Assembly: GCA_947457545.1 (NCBI GenBank)
Contig: CANGXD010000019.1
Coordinates: forward strand, 1-43,779
Length of the DNA stretch: 43,779 bases
Direction of reading: 5' to 3'
Origin: Gemmatimonadaceae bacterium
Lineage (GTDB): Bacteria; Gemmatimonadota; Gemmatimonadetes; Gemmatimonadales; Gemmatimonadaceae
In this document: in pieces, positions 7,822-16,556 of the stretch
How the letters are laid out: every line of letters begins with the position of its first letter
Numbering within the stretch: the first letter of the stretch is position 1
Program-made: the position numbers and the translations under genes
The notes under the pieces: model-generated
Told to the model about the DNA's origin: nothing
The model's database searches: none
What the model saw: the letters and a program-made list of their open reading frames with translations, nothing else

Positions 7822-10800
7822 ATGCCGAACCGCCACACGACAGAACAAGCAGTCATTCGCCGCCGGGTTCGCGCCTGGTGGGTCGATGCCCTGTTGCTAG
7901 GCGTGGCGACGCTGCTGGCAGAACTGGCGTTGCACGAAGCCGTCGTGCTCACGCCGGCGCCCATCCCCATGAACATTCGCGGACTGATCGACGCCGTGGG
8001 CCTGGTGCTCATCGTCAGTCCGCTCTTCGCGTGGACGCTGTATCGACGTACTGTCGATGCCAAGTACGAGCGGGTGAAGACCGAGCAGCTCAAAGTGCCC
8101 GGCAGCCCGCACCAGCGGGTGCGGGTGGCCGTCCTTGGTTCATTGACCGTCTTTGCTGTGCTGGTCGCGGTGGCATTGTGGGGCAATGTGGCGGTCTCCC
8201 GCACGTTGTCGAGACAGGGGCAGGTCATCGATGCGCTGTCCCAGCTCCGCCTACACGGTGAGCGCATCGCCCGCTTCGCGGCGACGGCGCACGAACACAG
8301 CATCGATAACGCGCTATTGTCAGATGAGCTGACGAATCTGGAGCTGGCGATTACGGGCATTGATAGCCTCGTCGGCAAGCGGGAACATGCCGCGCTGCCC
8401 AACTCCGCGCTTATCGACTCCGTCATTGCGCGCCTGCGCGCAGAGCAAGCCACGCTGCTGGCGGTGGCGGCTCGTCGCGAGTTGGGCGGGAAGCTCATCG
8501 ACGTACGCATCGCCCGCGAGATCCACGAGCACGCCGACGCGTATCAGATGTTGGCCGGTCGTGCTTTGGCGGCCGTACAACGCGCACAGAACGCCGACAT
8601 TGCCAATAGCCAGAGCGCCGCGATGAGCAGCGGTCTCATGGCATTTGCCGTGTTGCTGGGCATCGCTCTTCTGGTTGTGGAACCGGTCGTGCGACTGCTT
8701 CGACGTCAGCATACCGCCATTACAGGCAAGAGCCTCGAGTTCGAACGGCTGGCCATGGTCGCGCAGCGTACCAGCAACGCGGTGGTCATCACCGATGCCA
8801 AGCGCAGGATTACGTGGGCCAACGAAGGCTTCACCCGACTCACGGGATGGGAACTCCATGAGGTCGTGGGGAAGAATCCCGGCGCCTTGCTTCAGAATGA
8901 AGACACCGATGCCGACGACGTGCAGCGCATGCGTGAAGCACTCGATCGCGGCGAGTCCGTACGGCTCACGCTGTTGAATGCCGGCAAGAGCGGCACGCCG
9001 TTCTGGCTCGATCTCAATATCGAGCCGTTACGTGTGTCGGGGGTACTCTCGGGTTTTGTTGCCGTGCAGTCCGACGTTACCGAACAGATCCATGCGCGCG
9101 ACGCGCTCCAGCGCGAGCGCGAAGCGTTGGCGCGCACCACGCAGCAGCTTGAAGAAGCACAGGCCGTCGCGCGTGTCGGCAACTGGGAATTCGATCTGGC
9201 GACGAGCGAGGTCACTTGGTCTCCGGAGACCTACAACCTGTTCGGTCTCGACAGTAGCGTCGCCGAGTTGGACTACGAGACGGTGCGAGACGGATACGAC
9301 CCGGACGATGCAGAGCGCCTCGGTGAGGCCGTCGAGCGTGCTGCCACGACCGGAGAGGCCTACTCACTCATTCTCCGCACGGCCGGACGCAATCCGACGG
9401 TGCGCTGGGTGCGTGGGGAAGGACGCGTGCGCCGCGATGCCGATCGTCGCATTGTGGGGCTGTATGGCACCGTCATGGACGTCACCGAGGCGATCGAACG
9501 GGAAGAAGCGTTGCGCCACGCGCAGGCCAAGGCCGAAGCCGCCAGCAGAAGCAAGAGTGAGTTCCTGGCGAACATGAGCCACGAAATCCGGACGCCGCTC
9601 ACCGCCATCCTTGGCTATACCGATCTGCTGCACGACGAAGCGGCACTCACCGGCGCAAGCGCGACGCAGCTGCAGTCCATGGAGACGATTCGGCGCGCCG
9701 GTGAGCACCTGCTCACGGTGATCAACGATATTCTCGACATTTCGAAGATCGAAGCCGGCAAGATGCAGATCGAGCAGGTGGAAACGCCGCTGCCGTCAGT
9801 ATTGCTCGATGTCGAAAGTCTCATGCGCGCCCGTGCACAGACGAAGGGTGTGTCGCTGGAGAACCGGCTGCTGGCGCCGATTCCGGATCGCATTCTCACC
9901 GATCCCACCCGTCTTCGGCAGATCCTCATGAACCTCGTCGGTAATGCCGCGAAGTTCACGGAGCGCGGCCGAATTCTGGTGGAGTCGGGGATCGAGACCG
10001 CGCCTGACGGCGATGTGCTCGTGGTCGCCGTCGACGACACCGGCCCGGGCATGACCGAGGAGCAGGCGACTATTCTGTTTCAGCCATTCTCCCAGGCCGA
10101 TAACTCGGTGACGCGCAAACACGGTGGCACAGGACTGGGGCTCACCATCTGCCGCCGTCTCGCGGAGCTGATGGGTGGGAGTGTGGAGCTGGTGACGACC
10201 GCGCCCGGGCGGGGCTCGCGCTTCGAGCTCCGTATTCCGCTCCACGCCGCTCCCGGGGCCGCCTCGGTTGCCCGACTCGAGTATCGTGCGCCCTCAACGG
10301 CCGTCGCGGAGCCCATGCCGCACGCGCTTGCCGGCCGTCGCATTCTGCTGGCGGAAGACGGTGAAGACAACCAGCGGCTCATTTCCGTGCTGCTGAAAGC
10401 CGCCGGCGCCGAGGTCACTATCGTGGCCAACGGGCGCCAGGCGTTGGATGCCATCGAATGGGCGGAGGCCGGTGGCGCCGCGTTCGAGCTGCTGCTCACC
10501 GACATGCAAATGCCGGAGGTGGATGGCTATACGCTCGCCTCCGTGCTGCGCGCCAACGGCAGCGTCATTCCCATCATCGCGCTAACCGCGCACGCCATGG
10601 CCGAAGACCGCCAGAAGTGTCTCGACGCCGGCTGCGATGACTATGTCAGCAAGCCGATTGATCGGCGAGCGCTCATTGCCACCTGCGCGCGCTGGTTGTC
10701 GCCGCCGGATGTGTTCACCACGCTTGGCGAAACACTTACGAACACTTCCGCCGCCGTCGATGCGCATGTCCCCGAGCGGCTGATCAGCGAGCTGGCGAAC

Positions 10801-11094
10801 GATCCGGAGCTCGCCGAGCTCTCGCAGGTGTTCGCCTCATTGCTCCCGGCCCGCGTGGAGGCCATCAACGCGATGCTGCTATCCCTCGACATGGACGGCG
10901 CGGCGCGCCTCACGCACCAACTCAAGGGCGCGGCCGGTAGCTACGGCTTTCCGCTCATCAGCGAACTCGCTCGCCGGGTAGAAGTCGCGCTTGGCAATGA
11001 TGACCACTCCATTGACCCGCTCATGACACGACTGCAGGCCTATGCTGATGCCGCTGCCCGCGGTGTAGCAGCCGAATCCGGAGCGGGAGCATGA
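7822..11094 (+). CDS. Membrane-bound hybrid sensor histidine kinase with two PAS domains, receiver and Hpt
   Basis: The N-terminus has hydrophobic segments at about 22-45 and 55-73, a third at 102-125, a roughly 140-residue sensor stretch, and a fourth at 270-292. This suggests a periplasmic sensing loop between the last two. Two PAS domains follow (about 312-425 and 447-556). The HisKA motif FLANMSHEIRTPL has His587, the HATPase has NLVGNAAKF, DDTGPGM and GGTGLGL, a receiver has Asp894 in LTDMQMPEVDG, and an Hpt domain has His1032 in THQLKGAAGSYGF. This is the full His-Asp-His relay of a tripartite kinase. The stop overlaps the ATG of the next gene (ATGA), so the REC-GGDEF-EAL protein is a plausible downstream receiver. 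The stimulus is unknown. Confidence 0.93.
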   Translation: MPNRHTTEQAVIRRRVRAWWVDALLLGVATLLAELALHEAVVLTPAPIPMNIRGLIDAVGLVLIVSPLFAWTLYRRTVDAKYERVKTEQLKVPGSPHQRVRVAVLGSLTVFAVLVAVALWGNVAVSRTLSRQGQVIDALSQLRLHGERIARFAATAHEHSIDNALLSDELTNLELAITGIDSLVGKREHAALPNSALIDSVIARLRAEQATLLAVAARRELGGKLIDVRIAREIHEHADAYQMLAGRALAAVQRAQNADIANSQSAAMSSGLMAFAVLLGIALLVVEPVVRLLRRQHTAITGKSLEFERLAMVAQRTSNAVVITDAKRRITWANEGFTRLTGWELHEVVGKNPGALLQNEDTDADDVQRMREALDRGESVRLTLLNAGKSGTPFWLDLNIEPLRVSGVLSGFVAVQSDVTEQIHARDALQREREALARTTQQLEEAQAVARVGNWEFDLATSEVTWSPETYNLFGLDSSVAELDYETVRDGYDPDDAERLGEAVERAATTGEAYSLILRTAGRNPTVRWVRGEGRVRRDADRRIVGLYGTVMDVTEAIEREEALRHAQAKAEAASRSKSEFLANMSHEIRTPLTAILGYTDLLHDEAALTGASATQLQSMETIRRAGEHLLTVINDILDISKIEAGKMQIEQVETPLPSVLLDVESLMRARAQTKGVSLENRLLAPIPDRILTDPTRLRQILMNLVGNAAKFTERGRILVESGIETAPDGDVLVVAVDDTGPGMTEEQATILFQPFSQADNSVTRKHGGTGLGLTICRRLAELMGGSVELVTTAPGRGSRFELRIPLHAAPGAASVARLEYRAPSTAVAEPMPHALAGRRILLAEDGEDNQRLISVLLKAAGAEVTIVANGRQALDAIEWAEAGGAAFELLLTDMQMPEVDGYTLASVLRANGSVIPIIALTAHAMAEDRQKCLDAGCDDYVSKPIDRRALIATCARWLSPPDVFTTLGETLTNTSAAVDAHVPERLISELANDPELAELSQVFASLLPARVEAINAMLLSLDMDGAARLTHQLKGAAGSYGFPLISELARRVEVALGNDDHSIDPLMTRLQAYADAAARGVAAESGAGA

Positions 11095-12872
11095 GTGCTG
11101 ACCGACGCCGCAGCGAATGGATGCCGCAGTCGCGTCTCGATGCGCGAGTGCTGCTCATCGACGACGACCAGGATATCCACCAGCTCGTCGAAGTAATGCT
11201 GCGCCCGCTGGGCGTACGCCTCGAAAGCGCATCTGACGCCGCGACGGGACTTGCCCATGCCCGAAGCAACCCACCCGAGCTCATTCTGCTCGATCAGGAG
11301 CTTCCTGATGCGACCGGCGTCGAGGTGCTCGCGCAGCTGCGCGCGGACCCGCTCACTGAAAACGTCCCCGTGATCATGGTCACGGGGACCGAACGCCGCG
11401 ATGTGCTCACGGCGTGTTTCGCGGGGGGAGCCTCCGATTACATCCGCAAGCCGTTCTTCGGCGCCGAGCTGCGCGCGCGCGTGCAATCGACGATCGATCG
11501 GCAGCGCATGCTCGTCGAACTCGGACGCGCCGCGCACGTGGACTCCCTGACGGGACTCCCCAATCGCTCGCTGCTGCACTTGCGGCTGCAGCACGCGATC
11601 GATCAGCAGCGCGAGCGTCCCAACTACGGCTTCGCCGTGATGTTCATCGACTTCGACCGCTTCAAGCTCATCAACGACAGCCTCGGCCACGAGGTGGGCG
11701 ACCAGCTGCTCGTCGAGATCGCGCGGCGTCTGCGCAACAATCTGCGTGCACAAGACTGCATCACGCGCGACGCGGGCGGTACCACCGTCGCACGGCTCGG
11801 TGGCGATGAATTCGTGGTGATTCTGGACGACGTGCAGGATGTCGAGATGGCCGCCGCGATCGCGGACCGCATGCTGCCCGTGCTGGCGCAGCCCTATGAG
11901 CTCGCGTCGCACACGGTGCGCACGAGTGCCAGTGTCGGCATCGTGCACAGCAGTGGTGGCTATACGGAATCCGACGACATGCTCCGTGACGCTGATATCG
12001 CGATGTACGAAGCCAAGGCGCGCGGGAAAGACTGCTTCGTGATCTTCACGCCGTTCATGCGGGAGAGCGTGCACAACCGGGTGCGGCTCGAGAACGCACT
12101 CCGGGAGGGGATCGGTACCGACCAGTTCTTCCTCGCTTACCAGCCCATCATCTCGTTGGAGACGCGGCGACTGCAAAGTGTCGAGGTCCTGGTGCGCTGG
12201 CGACATCCGGAACTGGGACTCATTTCGCCCGCCGCCTTCATCCCGATCGCCGAGGAAACACGGCTCATTTTGCCATTGGCCGATGAGGTGCTGCGTCAGG
12301 CATGTCTGCAGTTCGTGCAGTGGCAGCGCGAGATGCCGGAGCTCGCTCCCGACTACATCAGCGTCAATCTGTCGCGCGTGCAGCTCGCCGATCCGTCGGT
12401 CGCCGCGCGCACGATGGCCATCCTGGAGGAAACCGGGATGGCACCGCACTGTTTGCAGCTCGAAGTCACCGAGTCGCAGCTCATGCGACATCGCAACATG
12501 GCTCTCGAGCTGCTCACCGTGTTCAAGCGCCACGGCATCCGCCTGGCCATGGATGATTTCGGTACGGGCTACTCGTCACTCTCGTGTCTGCAGGAGTATC
12601 CCTTCGATGTCCTCAAGGTCGATCGTGCGCTTACCGAAAACGTGAGCCGCGGTCGCGGGTATTCCGCTCTGCTGCATGCCGTCATGACGCTGGCCGACAA
12701 TCTGGGGCTTGAGGTAGTTGCTGAGGGGATCGAACGCATGGATCAGCTGGTGTTGCTGCAGGCGCTCGGATGTCCCTACGGGCAGGGGTTCCTGCTCGCG
12801 CGGCCCATGGAGGCGCAGGCGTTTCTCGATTGGGCCTGCGATCCTGCCGTGGCATCGGAGGAGGCCGCGTGA
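11091..12872 (+). CDS. Response regulator with GGDEF and EAL domains (cyclic-di-GMP turnover)
   Basis: Domain order is REC (VLLIDDDQD, phosphoacceptor Asp68 in LILLDQELPD, Lys in YIRKPF), GGDEF (DSLTGLPNR at about 151; intact GGDEF at 237-241) and EAL (from about 345). In the EAL domain the signature reads EVLVRW instead of EALVRW. The other catalytic positions look intact: SVNLS, LEVTES, MDDFGTGYSSL, LKVDRAL, VAEGIE and GQGFLLARP. The inhibitory RxxD site expected just before GGDEF is absent (AGGT). The protein should therefore make and/or break c-di-GMP under control of phosphorylation, most likely by the kinase whose stop codon it overlaps. The net direction of activity cannot be read from sequence. 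Confidence 0.93.
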   Translation: MSADRRRSEWMPQSRLDARVLLIDDDQDIHQLVEVMLRPLGVRLESASDAATGLAHARSNPPELILLDQELPDATGVEVLAQLRADPLTENVPVIMVTGTERRDVLTACFAGGASDYIRKPFFGAELRARVQSTIDRQRMLVELGRAAHVDSLTGLPNRSLLHLRLQHAIDQQRERPNYGFAVMFIDFDRFKLINDSLGHEVGDQLLVEIARRLRNNLRAQDCITRDAGGTTVARLGGDEFVVILDDVQDVEMAAAIADRMLPVLAQPYELASHTVRTSASVGIVHSSGGYTESDDMLRDADIAMYEAKARGKDCFVIFTPFMRESVHNRVRLENALREGIGTDQFFLAYQPIISLETRRLQSVEVLVRWRHPELGLISPAAFIPIAEETRLILPLADEVLRQACLQFVQWQREMPELAPDYISVNLSRVQLADPSVAARTMAILEETGMAPHCLQLEVTESQLMRHRNMALELLTVFKRHGIRLAMDDFGTGYSSLSCLQEYPFDVLKVDRALTENVSRGRGYSALLHAVMTLADNLGLEVVAEGIERMDQLVLLQALGCPYGQGFLLARPMEAQAFLDWACDPAVASEEAA

Positions 12873-13735
12873 TGCCGTCGAGTGAACAGATCGTGCGTGC
12901 CACCATCGAGCGGGTGGGCGCCGTGGCTACGCTTCCGAGTGTCGCCATTCGCATCATGAAGATCGCCGACGATCCGTCGGCGACCGAGGACGTCCTGCAC
13001 GACGCACTGCTCACCGATCCGGCGCTCGCGTCGCGCGTGCTCAAGGTGGTGAACTCGGCGTTCTACCGGCGCCAGCGCGAGGTGGGCAGCCCGCGGGCCG
13101 CGATTCGACTCCTGGGGGTCGACGCCATTCGCAACATTGCGCTGGCGGCGAGTCTGCACCGGTTGTTTCGCGGACGGCGCGCGATCCCGGGATTCGATGC
13201 GAGCGACGTGTGGAATCACTCGGTGGCCGTGGGCACGGCAGCGCGCGCATTGGCGGTGCACACCTCACTGGTGCTTCCGGAAGAGGCCATGCTTGCCGGT
13301 CTGCTCCACGACATCGGCCTCATCATCGCGATGCAGGCATGGTTGCCGGAATTCTCGGTCGTGGTGAAGCGAGCTGGCATGCCTGGTGAACCGTCGTTTC
13401 TCGACATCGAGCGCCAGGAAATCGGCGCGACCCACGAGGAGTTCGGCGGGGCGCTCTGCGACGCGTGGAACTTCCCACCGGCGTTCGGACAGGCGTGTCG
13501 GTATCACCACGACTTCCGCGCGCTCCCCTGGAACGAGCAGCGGTTGCCGGCGCTCATGCACGTCGCCGACGCAATGGCGGCGCGCGTTGGCGCCGGATAC
13601 ACGGCCACCGTGCACGCCGATGCCCCGCTGGCTGAAGCGCTGGCCATGCTGCAGATCACCGAGGGCGAGCTGGCCACGCTGCAGGGGCAGGTCGCCGAAG
13701 CCGTCCCGCAGGCGGTGTCGCTGCTCGCCGCGTAA
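12872..13735 (+). CDS. HDOD domain signalling protein
   Basis: The start is the ATG at 12872 in a TGATG overlap with the preceding stop; GGAGGAGG at 12857-12864 is a good ribosome binding site. The protein has the HDOD pattern: TLPSVAIRIMKIADDP, LLTDPALASRVLKVVNSAFY, RAAIRLLGVDAIRNIALAASL, then an HD-like stretch with HSVAVGTAARAL and LLHDIGLII, and a YHHD segment. HDOD proteins often act as non-catalytic signalling partners in c-di-GMP or two-component systems. It closes a three-gene operon with the hybrid kinase and the GGDEF-EAL regulator. About 287 residues, typical for a stand-alone HDOD protein. Confidence 0.92.
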   Translation: MPSSEQIVRATIERVGAVATLPSVAIRIMKIADDPSATEDVLHDALLTDPALASRVLKVVNSAFYRRQREVGSPRAAIRLLGVDAIRNIALAASLHRLFRGRRAIPGFDASDVWNHSVAVGTAARALAVHTSLVLPEEAMLAGLLHDIGLIIAMQAWLPEFSVVVKRAGMPGEPSFLDIERQEIGATHEEFGGALCDAWNFPPAFGQACRYHHDFRALPWNEQRLPALMHVADAMAARVGAGYTATVHADAPLAEALAMLQITEGELATLQGQVAEAVPQAVSLLAA

Positions 13736-13770
13736 GGCGCGCGAGCCGTCGCGCCGTTACATTCGTCGGC

Positions 13771-14097
13771 ATGAACTTCGACGAATATCAGCAGCTGGCG
13801 GCGCGCACGCTGGGGCGCGACCGGACCCACGAGCAGCAGCTCGCCAACGCGGCGTTGGGGCTCACGGGCGAAGCCGGTGAAACCGCGGAAATCATCAAGA
13901 AGCACCTGTTCCATGCCACGCCGCTCGACAAGGACGCGCTGATCAAGGAACTCGGCGACTGTCTCTGGTACATCGGCGCGTTTGCCACCGTGCTCGATGT
14001 TTCGCTGGAAGAGATTGCCCAGCGCAACATCGACAAGCTGCGCAAGCGCTACCCCGAGGGGTTCGATCCGGAACGAAGCCGGAACCGGGTCGAGTAG
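13771..14097 (+). CDS. MazG-like nucleotide pyrophosphohydrolase
   Basis: A single all-alpha NTP-PPase domain of 108 residues. The metal-binding motif GLTGEAGETAEIIKKH has the EXXE arrangement, and KELGDCLWYIGAFA supplies the second acidic pair (ExxD). These enzymes hydrolyse nucleoside triphosphates to the monophosphate and pyrophosphate, commonly as house-cleaning of aberrant nucleotides. It is monocistronic: it starts 36 bp after the HDOD stop and ends in a hairpin shared with a convergent gene. Specificity is not predictable. Confidence 0.9.
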   Translation: MNFDEYQQLAARTLGRDRTHEQQLANAALGLTGEAGETAEIIKKHLFHATPLDKDALIKELGDCLWYIGAFATVLDVSLEEIAQRNIDKLRKRYPEGFDPERSRNRVE

Positions 14098-14111
14098 TCG
14101 ACCCGTTCCGG
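14079..14111 (+). terminator. Terminator of the MazG-like gene
   Basis: Inverted repeat 14079-14093 against 14098-14111 with one bulged base and a GTAG tetraloop that includes the stop codon, followed by TTCTT. It lies between two convergent genes, so it may serve both. Confidence 0.65.
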
Positions 14112-14123
14112 TTCTTGCGCGAC

Positions 14124-14954
14124 CTATGCCGCGGCGGTCAGCGCCGGAATCCCCGCGGGCGCCTCGAGATACCGACGGATCACGGCAACGGTTTCTTCGG
14201 GATGGGTCAGCTGTGGACAGTGTCCCGTCGCTTCCATGGCATGATGGGTATTGGCCGGTAAGTGCCGCGCCAGCCAGCGCCCGACCTGCTCCGGCGCGAT
14301 GTGGTCCTGCGCGCACTGCATGATGAGTGACGGGACCGGCACCTGCGGTACATCGTGCCGGTGATCGGACAGGAACGCCGACTCGGCGAAGCGATGCGCA
14401 ATTTCCGGATTGCTGGCGCAGAAACTGGCTGTGAGTTCGGCGGTCACGTGCGGATACTCGGCCGACCCGACGACGAGGCTCGCGAGAGAACCGGCCCACT
14501 CGGTGTAGTTCGTGTCCATGAGGGCAAGGAACCCCTCGAGATCGCGGCGCTCGAATCCGCCGCGATAGAGCGGCGGATCGTTGACGTAGCAGGGCGACGG
14601 GGCCACCAGCACCAACCGTTCGAAACGCGACGGTCGGCGCGTCGCGGCCAGCATGCCGATCATCGCACTCACGGAGTGCCCCACGAAAATCACCTGGGTG
14701 AGGTCGAGCGCGCCACACACCTCGAGGACGTCACTGGCGTAGCCCTGCAGCGTGCCGTACCGCGTAGCGTCATACGCGGTCATGTCGCTTTGGCCGGAGC
14801 CCACGTAGTCGAACAAGACCACACGATGGGTGGCCTCGAATGCCGGGGCCACGAAGCGCCACATGGACTGATCGCAGCCGAATCCGTGCGCAAAGACAAT
14901 GGCCTGCTGGCCGTGTCCGGACACGTGGACGTTGTTGCGGGAAAGAACGGGCAT
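14124..14954 (-). CDS. Alpha/beta hydrolase, RsbQ-like
   Basis: The start at 14954 gives MPVLSRNNVHVSGHG, the usual short N-terminus of the RsbQ/KAI2-type subfamily; an earlier in-frame ATG at 14984 is less typical. Motifs: FAHGFGCDQSMWRFV (oxyanion region), FVGHSVSAMIG with nucleophile Ser, CAQDHIAP with Asp, and TGHCPQL with His. FDYVGSGQSD and the conserved PSPCYVN are characteristic of RsbQ-like proteins. In Bacillus RsbQ is needed for RsbP-dependent stress signalling; here no RsbP-like PAS-phosphatase is adjacent, so a signalling role is only by family analogy. About 276 residues, normal length. Confidence 0.88.
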   Translation of the reverse strand: MPVLSRNNVHVSGHGQQAIVFAHGFGCDQSMWRFVAPAFEATHRVVLFDYVGSGQSDMTAYDATRYGTLQGYASDVLEVCGALDLTQVIFVGHSVSAMIGMLAATRRPSRFERLVLVAPSPCYVNDPPLYRGGFERRDLEGFLALMDTNYTEWAGSLASLVVGSAEYPHVTAELTASFCASNPEIAHRFAESAFLSDHRHDVPQVPVPSLIMQCAQDHIAPEQVGRWLARHLPANTHHAMEATGHCPQLTHPEETVAVIRRYLEAPAGIPALTAAA

Positions 14955-15034
14955 GGCGATCAGGGTGCTTTCGAGCGGAGACACACGTCGGCATCACGAC
15001 CGGCGTCGGCCTGAATGCCTGGACCGCGAGTGAC

Positions 15035-15048
15035 CGCAGGATCCTGCG
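15035..15048. promoter_or_regulatory. 14-bp perfect palindrome upstream of the RsbQ-like gene
   Basis: CGCAGGATCCTGCG is self-complementary and lies about 80 bp upstream of the hydrolase start, in the 114-bp gap after the phosphatase-fold gene. It could be an operator or part of a terminator of the upstream gene. A chance palindrome cannot be excluded in GC-rich DNA. Confidence 0.25.
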
Positions 15049-15068
15049 CCACCCGCACCTGCGCCGTG

Positions 15069-16508
15069 CTATCGCAGGAACGAACGTCCATCGAAGAGAG
15101 TATCGGTCGCAACGCCCAGAAGCTGGAGCGCCGAGGGGACAATATCGGTCGTACGCTGCGGCAGGCGTTGAGTGGGCACATCGACGATGAGCGGCACCGT
15201 CATCTGATCGCGGAGCAGCGCGCCGTGCGTCGACACATGCGTCACCGGCTCGAAGCGTGCGCGGAGATCCCACCCCTCCGATGCCGAGAGAATGATATCG
15301 CCGGCCCGTGACGACGCCGCCAGCCACGACAGCTGCACGAGGGCGTCCGGGTACGGTGTCGCCGACGTGGCTTCCCACGCCGTGCACGCATCGAGATCGC
15401 GAAGCGTGCCGCCCAGCTGCAGCGGATCACCATGTTCGGCGAAGTACGACCACCGCGTCCCACCGGCGCCGGTGTGTCGGTGCACTTCTGCCGTGCCGCG
15501 CTCCGCGTGGCGCAGCTGCACGACGGAATCGGAGAGGCTCACCGCCATGATGTCCACCGACGGGTGCGCCACCAGACGGTCCAACGTGCGATCCCACGAC
15601 GCTGCGTGGGTGTGCCACCAGCGTCGCGTACGCTCGGCCGGCGCGAGATACAGGTGTGCCATGGCGTTACCACCCACCATGAGGACGACATCGGGCGACT
15701 TCACGTTGAGGCGGGGGTGTGCCAGCACGCGCAGCCCTTCGCCTTCGAGCCAGCCATGCAAGTCGAAGTGCTCGTGCACCGGCGCATGCCCATGGTCGCC
15801 GGTGACCCAGACGTGGAGTGAGTCGAGCCATCCGCCGCGTGCGGCGAGTGTCTGTGCCTGCGCGATGGCATCGTCCACGTCGCGGATGGCGGTGCGCACT
15901 TCGTTGGAGCGACAGCCGAACTTGTGCGCGAACTTGTCCGGACTGGTGATGGCCAGCACGGAGAAGCGCGGGCGCACCGCACCGAACTTGGCGAGAAACG
16001 CCGCCGTGGCTTGCCGCTCCACGGCACGCCAGCCCAGTAGATCGCCCCGGAAGTGGGAGGGCGCGGCGCGCGCCATCCACGCCAGTCCGCGGCCAATGCG
16101 ACCGTGCGTCGCGCCACGCCCGATCATGCTCATCGCCGCAATGGAGGGCTGTGCATATTCGAGCATGGTGGGCACCTGCGGGGCGATGTCGCTGTCCACG
16201 TGCCAGATGTCGATACCGGCGTAGCTGCGCGATTGCGACGGCGCCCACTTGATGGAACGGGCGCGATCGAACCAGCGTAAGCCCGGCAATCCCACGCGCC
16301 CGGGGTGCTGTCCCATGAGAAAGGGGACGTAGGCCGGTCCGGTCACCGACGGAAAGGACGAACTGATGGGCTGTGAGCTGCCGCGGGCGCGCAGCGCGGC
16401 CATCGCCGGTGCGCGACCGGCGTCCATCTCCTCTTCGAGAATATCCGCGCGGACGCCATCGGCGACCACAAGGAGCAACCGGGTGGTCACGGTGGTATCA
16501 TGCATCAC
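15069..16508 (-). CDS. Alkaline-phosphatase-superfamily phosphodiesterase/phosphatase
   Basis: Matches the type I phosphodiesterase/nucleotide pyrophosphatase fold. LLLVVADGVRAD gives the first metal-binding Asp, FPSVTGPAY the nucleophilic Thr region, SPDKFAHKFG and VTGDHGHAPVHEH the second metal-binding Asp/His set, and a late VSTHGALLRDQMTVPLI the final His. No signal peptide is evident, so it is probably cytoplasmic. About 479 residues. The start is one of two consecutive Met codons (16508 or 16505). It is divergent from the LOG-family gene with a gap of about 50 bp that must hold both promoters. The substrate is unknown. Confidence 0.87.
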   Translation of the reverse strand: MMHDTTVTTRLLLVVADGVRADILEEEMDAGRAPAMAALRARGSSQPISSSFPSVTGPAYVPFLMGQHPGRVGLPGLRWFDRARSIKWAPSQSRSYAGIDIWHVDSDIAPQVPTMLEYAQPSIAAMSMIGRGATHGRIGRGLAWMARAAPSHFRGDLLGWRAVERQATAAFLAKFGAVRPRFSVLAITSPDKFAHKFGCRSNEVRTAIRDVDDAIAQAQTLAARGGWLDSLHVWVTGDHGHAPVHEHFDLHGWLEGEGLRVLAHPRLNVKSPDVVLMVGGNAMAHLYLAPAERTRRWWHTHAASWDRTLDRLVAHPSVDIMAVSLSDSVVQLRHAERGTAEVHRHTGAGGTRWSYFAEHGDPLQLGGTLRDLDACTAWEATSATPYPDALVQLSWLAASSRAGDIILSASEGWDLRARFEPVTHVSTHGALLRDQMTVPLIVDVPTQRLPQRTTDIVPSALQLLGVATDTLFDGRSFLR

Positions 16509-16556
16509 GGCAACGTCCTGCCCACCGCGGCTTCATCGATTCTCTCTGCATTCTTC

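Noticed and set aside
11040-12533. Long minus-strand open frame (about 497 codons) opposite the REC-GGDEF-EAL gene
   Set aside because: Its composition is His/Arg/Glu-rich without any family motif, and it mirrors the codon structure of the clear plus-strand gene.
13504-14718. Minus-strand open frame of about 404 codons across the HDOD, MazG-like and RsbQ-like genes
   Set aside because: It runs through three well-recognised genes in another frame, is Arg/Ala-rich and has no motifs.
16500-16556. Earlier in-frame ATG for the LOG-family gene
   Set aside because: It would overlap the start of the divergent phosphatase-fold gene; the ATG at 16557 is sufficient.
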